Below are positions 1 through 6,339 of a stretch of 10,720 bases of DNA, piece by piece. This DNA comes from Chloroflexota bacterium (lineage in GTDB: Bacteria > Chloroflexota > Limnocylindria > P2-11E). The DNA is taken from contig VBGS01000111.1 of the NCBI GenBank assembly GCA_005889445.1, positions 1 through 10,720 on the forward strand, in the 5' to 3' direction. The notes below the pieces were generated by a model. It saw only the letters and a list, made by a program, of their open reading frames with translations, searched no databases and had not been told where the DNA came from. The translations under genes were made by a program, and so were the position numbers. Numbering within the stretch: position 1 is the first letter of the stretch; each line of letters starts with the position of its first letter.

Positions 1-1
1 G

Positions 2-1111
2 GCACTCATCGCCGTGACGGCCTGCGGCGGAGGCGCGCCGAACGCGGGTGGAAGCGCCGCACCGAGCGCCGCCGCGGAAGACAAGGAGCTCGTCTTTTAC
101 AGCGGCGGCGATACGAACGTTCAGGATCTCCATGTGAAGCAGATCATTCCGGCGTTCGAGAAGGCGACCGGCATCAAGGTCACCTTCACGTTCCTCGAGC
201 ACGGCACCGGCGCGCAGGGCATCTACGACCGCATCAAGGCCCAGAAGGACACCGGCAAGGCGCAGTGGGACATCGACCTGTGGGAGTCGGACACCGGCTA
301 CTACACGCGGCCGGATGACCTCTTCCTTCAGGTCGGCGCGAGCGACATCCCGAACCTCGCGAAGGTCCCGAAGCCGACGCTCGACTTCGTTCAGAACAAG
401 GCGATCCCGTACCGCGGCTCGAGCGTCGTGCTGGCGTACAACTCCGACAAAGTGACGAACCCGCCGCAGACGTACGACGACCTGCTCGCGTGGATCAAGG
501 CCAACCCTGGCAAGTTCGCGTACAACGAGCCGTCCACCGGCGGGTCCGGCGACGCCTTCGTGATCGCGATGATCTACAAGTACAGCGAATACCAGAAGTA
601 CGTCACGCAGCCGTTCAGCGCGGCGAACGAGAAGGACTGGGACGCGGCCTTCGCCGCGCTCAAGGCGCTCGCTCCGTCGCTCTACAGCAAGGGCGTCTAT
701 CCGAAAGGCAACGCCGGCACGCTCGACCTGCTGAATCGCGGCGAGATCTGGATGGGCTCGGTCTGGTCCGATCAGTCGACGCAGGCTCTCGCGGCGGGCC
801 AGCTGCCCAAGACGGTCAAGATCACGCAGATCAACCCGGCATTCAACGGTGGCGCCTCGTACATAGGGATCACCAAGAACGCGACCCATAAGCAGGCCGC
901 GATGAAGTACCTCAACTTCCTGCTCGAGCCCGCGCAGCAGTCGCTGATCGTGACCGGAGCGATGTCCGGATATCCAGGCATCGACTGGCAGTACATGCCA
1001 TCCGACGCGCGGAGCCGCTTCTCCGGCGCCGACAAGGAGTACCGCCTCTGGCCGGGCGGCACGTACGGTCAGGACATGCAGCGGCTCTGGCACGAGAAGG
1101 TCGCGCAGTAG
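2..1111 (+). CDS. ABC module A substrate-binding lipoprotein (5' end outside window)
   Basis: Extracytoplasmic solute receptor that would deliver its ligand to the permease pair encoded just downstream. The frame is open from base 2, so the true start lies upstream. The visible N-terminus reads ALIAVTAC, the end of a lipoprotein signal peptide with lipobox VTAC and the lipidated Cys at bases 23-25. The GTG at base 14 falls inside the signal peptide and is not a credible start. An Ala/Gly/Ser/Pro-rich linker follows, then ELVFYSGG, typical of the first strand of PotD/iron/YnjB-type receptors. A stretch near bases 420-560 (LAYNSDKV, then DDLLAWIKANPGKFAY, then GGSGDAF) recalls YnjB-like (COG4134) receptors. 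About 363 residues of the mature protein are present, a normal length. The next gene begins 27 bp downstream. The receptor role is secure. The ligand is not; polyamine, Fe(III), phosphonate or thiamine-like ligands all fit the broad family. Confidence 0.88.
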   Translation, partial: ALIAVTACGGGAPNAGGSAAPSAAAEDKELVFYSGGDTNVQDLHVKQIIPAFEKATGIKVTFTFLEHGTGAQGIYDRIKAQKDTGKAQWDIDLWESDTGYYTRPDDLFLQVGASDIPNLAKVPKPTLDFVQNKAIPYRGSSVVLAYNSDKVTNPPQTYDDLLAWIKANPGKFAYNEPSTGGSGDAFVIAMIYKYSEYQKYVTQPFSAANEKDWDAAFAALKALAPSLYSKGVYPKGNAGTLDLLNRGEIWMGSVWSDQSTQALAAGQLPKTVKITQINPAFNGGASYIGITKNATHKQAAMKYLNFLLEPAQQSLIVTGAMSGYPGIDWQYMPSDARSRFSGADKEYRLWPGGTYGQDMQRLWHEKVAQ

Positions 1112-1122
1112 CGAGAGGCTAG

Positions 1123-1135
1123 GTCCCAGGGGGAC
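1123..1135 (+). promoter_or_regulatory. Small hairpin covering the ribosome-binding site of the first module A permease
   Basis: GTCCC (1123-1127) and GGGAC (1131-1135) form a perfect 5-bp G+C stem with a 3-base AGG loop. The G-rich tract AGGGGGA (1128-1134) is the only Shine-Dalgarno candidate for the GTG start at 1139, so the hairpin would partly hide it. This could lower permease synthesis relative to the binding protein. The pairing is visible in the sequence; the effect is inferred, and the stem is short enough to arise by chance. Confidence 0.4.
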
Positions 1136-1138
1136 GGC

Positions 1139-2041
1139 GTGGCGGTCGTGACGTCCGCTCGCGCCGTCCCGCGCCCCCGGCGATTCGACCGTTCGCGCGC
1201 TGCCGGCGTCCTGCTCGTTCTTCCTTCGCTCGTCTACCTCACGCTCTTCGTATTCATACCCGTGATCAAGGCGTTCGCCACGTCGTTCACCGTCCGTGAC
1301 CGCGACGATGCCGGCAACTACACCTACCGCGTCGGGCTCGACAACTACGCGCAGCTGGCCACGAGCGACACGCTGCGCGCCAACGTCATCTTCACGGTCT
1401 TCATCGCCGTGACGTCGGTCGCGATCGTCTTCGTCATCGCGTACGTGATCGCGCTCGCGCTGCGGTTCGGGAAGGGTCCGACAGCGAAGTTCCTTGGCCG
1501 GATCTACATCGTCCCGCTCTTCATTCCCTCGGTGATCGCGAGCTACGCGATGATCACCTTCCTCGCCAATCACGGATTCGTCGACGGCATCCTGCAGGCG
1601 CTTGGGCTTCCGGACGGCGCCTTCCCGAAGATCGTCTTCGACTGGAAGGGGATCGTCATCACCCAGGTATGGCTCTCGCTTCCCTTCATGACGGTGTTGC
1701 TCTCGTCCGTCCTCCTCGAGATATCCGATTCGCTCATCGAGAGCGCGCGCGACGTCGGGGCATCCTCATGGCAGATCTTCCGGCACATCGTTCTGCCGCT
1801 CTCGGCGCCCGGCGCGCTCATCGGCGTCACGTTCATGTTCCTCGGCGTGATCGGCGGGTTCACCGTGCCGTACCTGCTTGGTCCCAACGCCCCGCAGATG
1901 CTCGGCGTGTCGATGGTCTACTACATGACGAATTACTTCGAGCCGTATATCGCGAGCACGCAGGCCGTCGCCATCTTCCTGTTGTCGCTCGTCGCGGCGG
2001 TCTACTACGTGCGGCAGCAGTTCAAGCGGGAGATCCGCTGA
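1139..2041 (+). CDS. ABC module A permease, PotB-like inner-membrane subunit
   Basis: Transmembrane subunit of the importer; with the next gene product it forms the substrate channel. The protein has 300 residues, normal for a MetI/BPD_transp_1 permease. Hydrophobic segments lie at about residues 22-45, 82-108, 120-143, 172-192, 226-247 and 273-291, giving six spans. The cytoplasmic EAA loop that docks on the ATPase is at about 201-225 (ESARDVGASS, ending in LPLSAPG) and keeps the conserved Gly. The GTG at 1139 is preferred because AGGGGGA precedes it at short spacing; an in-frame GTG at 1148 is the alternative. The gene follows the binding protein by 27 bp and overlaps the next start by one base (TGATG), which implies translational coupling. 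The fold is certain; the PotB/AfuB-type assignment is moderately certain. Confidence 0.93.
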   Translation: MAVVTSARAVPRPRRFDRSRAAGVLLVLPSLVYLTLFVFIPVIKAFATSFTVRDRDDAGNYTYRVGLDNYAQLATSDTLRANVIFTVFIAVTSVAIVFVIAYVIALALRFGKGPTAKFLGRIYIVPLFIPSVIASYAMITFLANHGFVDGILQALGLPDGAFPKIVFDWKGIVITQVWLSLPFMTVLLSSVLLEISDSLIESARDVGASSWQIFRHIVLPLSAPGALIGVTFMFLGVIGGFTVPYLLGPNAPQMLGVSMVYYMTNYFEPYIASTQAVAIFLLSLVAAVYYVRQQFKREIR

Positions 2042-2901
2042 TGGCCGCCCAGGCTCCGGCGATGCCGGCGATCCGGCTCTCGTGGTGGATAGACGATCCG
2101 CGCATGCGCCGCATGTTGCTGCGACTCTTCGGCGGAGCGCTCGCCGTGTTCATCGGGATCCCCCTGCTCACGCTGGTGCTCTGGTCGTTCGCGGGTGAAT
2201 GGTTCTGGCCGAATCTCATCCCGACCCAGTGGTCGCTCCGCTGGTGGCAGGAGGTCCTCGAGAACCCCCGAGTCATCGACGCGATGGTCCTCTCCTTCAC
2301 GATCGCTCCGGTCGTCACGCTCCTGACGGCGGTCGTCGCGATCCCGGCCGGATACGCGTTCGCGCGCCTCGATGTCCCGTACCGGCGGACGCTCCTGCTG
2401 CTCTTCCTCATCCCGAACGCGTTCCCGCGGATCGGCCTCTACGTCTCGCTCGCGGTCCTCTACTACCAGATCGGCCTCATCGACACCTACTGGGGTGTCG
2501 TCTTCCTGCACATGATCGGCACGCTCGTCTACATGACCTGGATCACCACGGCGACCTTCCGCTCCATCGACCCGCACCTCGAGGAGGCCGCCCGCGACGC
2601 GGGCGCCTCGCCGCTGCGCGCCTTCTTCTCGGTCGTCCTTCCGCTCGCGCTGCCCGGCATCATCGTCGCCTCGCTCTTCAGCTTCCTCGCCTCGATCGAC
2701 GAGGCGCAGGGGACGCTCATCGTCGGCACGCCGCACTACATCACCATGCCGGTGCTCCTCTACACCCTCATCTCGAGCTTCCAGCGGCCCGTCGCCGCGG
2801 TGTTCAGCGTGCTCCTCGCGTTGCCATCGCTGCTCCTGCTCGTCGTCGCCCAGCGTTATCTCCACAGCGAGTACGTCGCCGCGGGGCTGGGACGGGTATA
2901 G
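2041..2901 (+). CDS. ABC module A permease, PotC-like inner-membrane subunit
   Basis: Second transmembrane subunit of module A, 286 residues, with about six hydrophobic spans beginning at residues 28-50 and 82-108 and ending at 252-270. The EAA loop is textbook: EEAARDAGAS at 181-190 running to LPLALPG at 200-206. The ATG at 2041 shares its A with the stop codon of the preceding permease, and GGGAG at 2028-2032 gives an 8-base spacing, so this start is firm. The same reading frame is open back to base 1669, inside the upstream permease, but that extension is only G+C-driven openness. The ATPase gene starts two bases after the stop. The substrate is as unclear as for the other module A parts. 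Confidence 0.93.
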   Translation: MAAQAPAMPAIRLSWWIDDPRMRRMLLRLFGGALAVFIGIPLLTLVLWSFAGEWFWPNLIPTQWSLRWWQEVLENPRVIDAMVLSFTIAPVVTLLTAVVAIPAGYAFARLDVPYRRTLLLLFLIPNAFPRIGLYVSLAVLYYQIGLIDTYWGVVFLHMIGTLVYMTWITTATFRSIDPHLEEAARDAGASPLRAFFSVVLPLALPGIIVASLFSFLASIDEAQGTLIVGTPHYITMPVLLYTLISSFQRPVAAVFSVLLALPSLLLLVVAQRYLHSEYVAAGLGRV

Positions 2902-2903
2902 CC

Positions 2904-3962
2904 ATGGCCGAGGTCGAGCTCCGGCATGTCACCAAGAGTTACAAGGACACGACCGCGGTCGACGACGTCTCGCTCGCGATCAAGGATCGCGAGTTCGTCG
3001 CGCTCCTCGGCCCGTCAGGCTGCGGGAAGACGACGACGCTGCGCATGCTCGCGGGATTCATCCGGCCGGATGCGGGCCAGATCGTCATCGACGGAAAGGA
3101 CGTGACCGACCTTCCGCCCGAGCACCGGCCGACGGCGATGGTGTTCCAGAGCTACGCCCTCTGGCCGCACATGACCGTCGCCGACAACATCGCGTTCGGC
3201 CTACGGCTGCGCAGGCTGCCCCAGGCGGAGGTCGCCGACCGCACGGCGCGGATGCTCGACGTCGTCGGCCTCCCCGGCGTCACGAAGCGGTACCCCTCGC
3301 AGCTCTCCGGTGGCCAGCAGCAACGTGTCGCGCTCGCGCGCGCGCTCGTTCTCGGACCGAAGATCCTGCTCCTCGACGAGCCGCTCTCGAACCTCGACGC
3401 GAAGCTGCGCGTGCGCATGCGCGACGAGATCAGGCGTATCCAGCAGGAGCTGCAGATCACGACGGTGTACGTGACGCACGACCAAGAGGAGGCCCTCACG
3501 ATGGCCGACCGCATCGCGGTGATGAACGGGGGCGTCCTCCAGCAGGTCGGCGACGCGCTCGATATCTACGATCGGCCCGCGACCGCATTCGTCGCCGATT
3601 TCATCGGCTCGAGCAACTTGTTGACCGGTATCCTGCGCCTCGCGGGCACGAGGGCCCTCGCGCAGGTCGGCGACGCGCGGGTCCCGGTCGAGGCCGACGG
3701 CCTTGCGGACGGGGCCGCCGTCACGGTGTCGGCCAGGCCCGAGGACATGGAGGTCCTGCGCGAAGCCGCGCCGGACGCGTTCCGGCTCGACGACACGCGG
3801 CTCGTGAACTTCGGTGCGTACAAGCGCCTGCTGGGGCGGCACCCGGCATTCGGTCAGCTCGAGGCGCGCGTGCCGAAAGCGTTCCGGCTGGGGGACGAGC
3901 CGGTGTATCTGCGGTTCACGAGGGCGCGCGCGTTCGCCGGCGACCCCAAACCGCGAGGCTAG
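2904..3962 (+). CDS. ABC module A ATPase, PotA/FbpC-like
   Basis: Cytoplasmic energy-coupling subunit, 352 residues, a usual length for an ATPase with a C-terminal TOBE regulatory region. All motifs are intact: Walker A GPSGCGKT (36-43), Q-loop Gln82, signature LSGGQ (134-138), Walker B ILLLDEP (154-160), D-loop SNLD (162-165) and switch His192. SYALWPHMTV after the Q-loop, with Trp rather than Tyr, is common in FbpC/AfuC/PotA-type ATPases. Residues from about 236 onward form the TOBE part, with an ARPED motif near 277-281. The ATG at 2904 lies two bases after the permease stop; the Shine-Dalgarno is weak, which suggests coupled translation. The TAG stop lies in the same CTAG that ends the opposing GDPD gene. 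A 32-nt block around Walker B is identical in the module B ATPase. The ATPase call is certain; the substrate is unknown. Confidence 0.95.
   Translation: MAEVELRHVTKSYKDTTAVDDVSLAIKDREFVALLGPSGCGKTTTLRMLAGFIRPDAGQIVIDGKDVTDLPPEHRPTAMVFQSYALWPHMTVADNIAFGLRLRRLPQAEVADRTARMLDVVGLPGVTKRYPSQLSGGQQQRVALARALVLGPKILLLDEPLSNLDAKLRVRMRDEIRRIQQELQITTVYVTHDQEEALTMADRIAVMNGGVLQQVGDALDIYDRPATAFVADFIGSSNLLTGILRLAGTRALAQVGDARVPVEADGLADGAAVTVSARPEDMEVLREAAPDAFRLDDTRLVNFGAYKRLLGRHPAFGQLEARVPKAFRLGDEPVYLRFTRARAFAGDPKPRG
3375..3406 (+). repeat. 32-nt direct repeat, copy 1 (module A ATPase, Walker B/D-loop)
   Basis: This stretch encodes DEPLSNLDAKL and is base-for-base identical to 10011-10042 in the module B ATPase. 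The protein block is strongly conserved in the family, and both genes use the same G/C-ending codons, so identity by constraint is plausible. Confidence 0.8.
3959..3962. other. Palindromic CTAG serving as stop codon for two convergent genes
   Basis: The plus-strand ATPase ends with TAG at 3960-3962 and the minus-strand GDPD gene ends with TAG read from 3961 to 3959. The two coding regions therefore overlap by four bases, with no intergenic DNA in which a conventional terminator could sit. I found no convincing stem-loop with a T-tract on either side. This is read directly from the sequence; any effect on read-through or antisense RNA is inference. Confidence 0.85.
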
Positions 3963-4864
3963 GCGAGCTCCCGGCCGGCGGCCGCGAGGGCGGGCGCGGT
4001 GTTCGTCGTGACGATATCCACGCCCCCCTCGACGACCCGCGCGAATCGTTCGCGCCAGCGCGCCGTGCCCGCGTCGAGCGTCCAGACGTCGAGCTTCACG
4101 TCGAAAGAGTGGAAGATGTCCGCGGCCTCCGGGAGATCCTCGAGCATCCGCTCGAACATCCGCGAGCGGACGTGCACCTCACGTATCCCGGGAACGAGGC
4201 GCAACACGCCGCCGAAGCGGTCGCGCAGGTAGTCGGCCGCGCTGGTGAAGCGCCGCCGCGCGAGGGGGTGCGCATCCTGGTAGCCATAGGCGCCGCGCCG
4301 CAGATGGCCGCCGCGCTCGCCGAAGTCGATGTAGCTGTGTGGGTTGAGGCTCACGGGAAGGGACCGATCGACCGCCAGGAGCCTGCGGAGATTCCAGTCG
4401 GCCGGGCTGCCGAAGACGATGCGCCCCTTCACCGGCTGCACGAGCCGCGCGAGCTCCTCGATGCGCGCCCAGGGAAGAGGCTCCTGGTCCTTCATGTCGA
4501 GCTCGACGAGTCGCGGATAGGGTGCGCGCGCGAGGACGGCGACGAATTCGCTGAGAAGCGCCGGTCGCTCGTCGGTCCCCTTGAAGCGCACGCGGCCGAG
4601 GTCGGCGGCCTTCGCGGCGCTCACCTGACCCCGACCCGTCGTCCGTTTCTCGAGGCGGTCGTCGTGGAGGAGCGCGAAGTCGTGATCGCGCAGCATCGCG
4701 AGGTCGATCTCGGCACGGATGACGCGCTCGCGCGCGCACTCGGCGAGCGCCGAGAGCGAGTTCTCCGGATGGTCACTGCTCCACTGGAGCCGATGGACCT
4801 TGAGCTCGACGACGCGGTCGCCCACGCGAAAGAAGGAGTCGGGATTCGGAGGTGGTGGGCTCAC
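3959..4864 (-). CDS. Divergent glycerophosphodiester phosphodiesterase (GDPD) family protein
   Basis: Predicted metal-dependent phosphodiesterase of the GDPD TIM-barrel family, which releases glycerol 3-phosphate from glycerophosphodiesters. The protein has 301 residues and no signal peptide or membrane span, so it is probably cytoplasmic. Family landmarks in order: His24-Arg25, PEN at 33-35, Glu52 and Asp54 in EIDLAML, His67-Asp68, RTTGRG at 74-79, Glu121 and Lys125 in LVELDMKD, VWTLD at 260-264, and GVDIVTTNTAP near 281-291. Odd points: HR is followed by Leu rather than the usual Gly, the terminal motif has TN where TD is common, and a Gly/Arg/Tyr-rich region at about 175-245 looks longer than usual. 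GTG 4864 with GAGGG just upstream is the chosen start; GTG 4825 is possible. The gene lies 32 bp after the glycosidase, almost certainly in one operon. Fold likely; substrate open. Confidence 0.78.
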   Translation of the reverse strand: MSPPPPNPDSFFRVGDRVVELKVHRLQWSSDHPENSLSALAECARERVIRAEIDLAMLRDHDFALLHDDRLEKRTTGRGQVSAAKAADLGRVRFKGTDERPALLSEFVAVLARAPYPRLVELDMKDQEPLPWARIEELARLVQPVKGRIVFGSPADWNLRRLLAVDRSLPVSLNPHSYIDFGERGGHLRRGAYGYQDAHPLARRRFTSAADYLRDRFGGVLRLVPGIREVHVRSRMFERMLEDLPEAADIFHSFDVKLDVWTLDAGTARWRERFARVVEGGVDIVTTNTAPALAAAGRELA

Positions 4865-4896
4865 CTACCCTCGCCGGCTACGCTCTTCGTCGGTCG

Positions 4897-6204
4897 CTAG
4901 ACCGACGTGCTCGCGGGCGACCTCTGCGGAGCGGCCGCGAGGTCGGCCGCCAAGCACGTCCAGGCGAAGTCCTTCGCGCCCTCGCCCGCCGCGGTCCGCG
5001 GATCGAAGAACTCGCGAACGCCACCGCTCGCGATCATGCTGATGGTCCGGGACCGAAGCTCTTCGGCGACATCCTCGAAGCCGTGCTGTCGAAGCCCCCA
5101 GTAGAGGTACCAGTTCACGTTCACCCAGGTCGGCCCGCGCCAGGTGGTGTTCGTTTTCCAGGCCGGATCGAAGCTCGGCTCGGTCGCCGCGACGGTCGGG
5201 ATCGGATACGGCAGCCAGAACTCCTTCTCGTTCAGCAGGTGCCGTTCGACGAGCGCTCGCACGATCTTGCGATCGAGATCCGGGAGGATGATCGGGAAGA
5301 AGATCGAGAAGGTCAGGACCTTCTGCGGCGTTTCGCTCCGGAGTCCAGAGAGATCCCAGAACGCCGCGGCCTCCTCGTCCCAACACTTGGCGACGAGCGC
5401 GTCGCGCACCCGCACGTACCGCTGCTCGCACTCGTATGCCTCCCCCTCGGGGAAACCCGCGATCCGGCACAGGCGCGCCAGCGCGCGGAGACCGTCGGCG
5501 TAGATCGCGTTGAACATCACGTCCTCGAAGTTGAAGACGTCGAGGAGCGGCTCGCGCTGAAGCCCGACGCCCTCGTATGCCTTGAAGAGTCGATGCATCG
5601 AGCGCGTGAGCTGCGGCAGCACCTCTTCCGGCCGCTCGTGCGAGATGCCCATCGCCAGGTCGTACTTGGGGCTCGCATCCAGACCGGTCTCGTCCGGCTG
5701 GATCACGCAGACCAGGCCGTCGTCGTCCGGATCCCGGACGGCCTTCAGCCACCGGAAGATCCGCAGCGTCGGCTCGAGCGTCTCGCGCAGGAACGCGACG
5801 TCCTTCGTCGCGTCGTAGATGCGCTCGATCGCGCGCGCCACGACCGGCGGCTGGGTCGTCCCGGTATAGAAAGGATGCGCGAGACGGATGGAGTACTCAT
5901 CCTCGAGCCAGTGCAGGTAGCTGCTCTTCTCCCAGAGCAGCATGTGCGGCATGAAGCCGTCCGGCTGCACGCCCTGTAGTAGGCAGCTGATCTCGCGCTT
6001 GGCGAGCTCCGGATCGACGTGGAGGAGCGCGATGGCGATGAAGGCGGAGTCCCAGAACCACTGGAACGGATAGGACGTCGGCGACGGGTACGTGCATTCG
6101 TACCGTTTGCCGTCCCATGCGGAGATCCCGGAGTGGTGATTCCCGAGGAGGACCCGCTTGGACTCCGCCACGACCTCGTCGATCTCCGCCTGTGTGACAG
6201 TCAT
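4897..6204 (-). CDS. GH63-like glycosidase, mannosyl-/glucosylglycerate hydrolase type
   Basis: Predicted inverting (alpha/alpha)6-barrel glycosidase of 435 residues. It lacks a signal peptide, so it would act on an imported or internal substrate. Visible landmarks: FQWFWDSAF (48-56), DGFMPHML (82-89), ETGLDASPKY (172-181), which aligns with the trehalase-clan motif carrying the acid residue (here Asp176), NTTWRGPTWVNVNWYLYWGL (352-371), typical of GH63 relatives, and VREFFDPRTAAGEGAKDFAWT (396-416), where Glu398 is the likely base. The compact length and motif set fit mannosylglycerate or glucosylglycerate hydrolases better than long eukaryotic GH63 glucosidases. ATG 6204 follows an excellent ribosome-binding site, which excludes a 73-codon upstream extension that would cross into the opposing gene. 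It is the first gene of a two-gene operon with the GDPD and is divergent from ABC module B. Family fairly sure; exact sugar substrate inferred. Confidence 0.82.
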   Translation of the reverse strand: MTVTQAEIDEVVAESKRVLLGNHHSGISAWDGKRYECTYPSPTSYPFQWFWDSAFIAIALLHVDPELAKREISCLLQGVQPDGFMPHMLLWEKSSYLHWLEDEYSIRLAHPFYTGTTQPPVVARAIERIYDATKDVAFLRETLEPTLRIFRWLKAVRDPDDDGLVCVIQPDETGLDASPKYDLAMGISHERPEEVLPQLTRSMHRLFKAYEGVGLQREPLLDVFNFEDVMFNAIYADGLRALARLCRIAGFPEGEAYECEQRYVRVRDALVAKCWDEEAAAFWDLSGLRSETPQKVLTFSIFFPIILPDLDRKIVRALVERHLLNEKEFWLPYPIPTVAATEPSFDPAWKTNTTWRGPTWVNVNWYLYWGLRQHGFEDVAEELRSRTISMIASGGVREFFDPRTAAGEGAKDFAWTCLAADLAAAPQRSPASTSV

Positions 6205-6210
6205 CGAACG

Positions 6211-6216
6211 ACCTCC
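6211..6216 (-). promoter_or_regulatory. Shine-Dalgarno site of the GH63-like gene
   Basis: Read on the minus strand this is GGAGGT, a near-perfect anti-16S match, six bases before the ATG at 6204. It decides the start of the glycosidase against a longer in-frame extension to 6423. Confidence 0.85.
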
Positions 6217-6268
6217 GGCGTGCGACGCGATCTCCGCACGATAAGCGCGATCCCACGGTCGCGCCTGT

Positions 6269-6287
6269 CGCTCAGCCGGTCTGGGCG
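6269..6287. repeat. Imperfect inverted repeat in the divergent control region
   Basis: CGCTCAG (6269-6275), a 5-base spacer, then CTGGGCG (6281-6287): six of seven positions are complementary. It is a candidate operator half-site pair or a small hairpin. Support is weak beyond its location between divergent genes. Confidence 0.25.
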
Positions 6288-6327
6288 AGCCGGCGTACTG
6301 TGGGCCGCGAATTCCGGCTTGCCGAAA

Positions 6328-6333
6328 GGAGGG
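6328..6333 (+). promoter_or_regulatory. Shine-Dalgarno site of the module B binding protein
   Basis: GGAGGG lies six bases before the ATG at 6340. It fixes the start immediately ahead of a complete Tat signal peptide and rules out the longer open frame that runs back to 6019 inside the opposing glycosidase. Confidence 0.85.
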
Positions 6334-6339
6334 CATGCG

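Larger units (their letters stand above)
6205..6339. promoter_or_regulatory. Divergent control region between the glycosidase operon and ABC module B
   Basis: These 135 bp separate two head-to-head start codons and are the only intergenic space of useful size in the window. They must hold promoters for both directions unless one unit is transcribed from outside. I cannot point to a convincing -35/-10 pair on either strand. An imperfect inverted repeat lies at 6269-6287, and the heptamer CGCGATC occurs at 6226-6232 and again at 6246-6252, 20 bp apart on the same helix face. Either could be a regulator site, but no regulator gene is in view and short repeats are easily found by chance in G+C-rich DNA. 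Confidence 0.5.

Noticed and set aside
1669..2040. Upstream part of the open frame containing the PotC-like gene, read as a fusion
   Set aside because: Out of frame with the PotB-like gene it overlaps and Arg-rich; the start-stop overlap at 2039-2043 gives the proper start.
2005..2865. 286-codon open frame on the minus strand opposite the PotC-like permease
   Set aside because: Highly charged low-complexity translation, antisense to a permease with a perfect EAA loop.
2199..2903. Apparent long fusion upstream of the module A ATPase
   Set aside because: The upstream portion is a Pro/Arg/His-rich shadow of the permease; real ATPase sequence starts at 2904.
4852..5979. 375-codon open frame on the plus strand opposite the GH63-like gene
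   Set aside because: Arg/Glu/Val-rich low-complexity product with no recognisable motif, lying antisense to a gene with clear catalytic motifs and ribosome-binding site. Long shadow frames are expected at this G+C content.
6019..6339. N-terminal extension of the module B receptor back to base 6019
   Set aside because: It would bury the Tat/lipoprotein signal in the middle of the protein and overlap the divergent glycosidase; GGAGGG before 6340 marks the true start.
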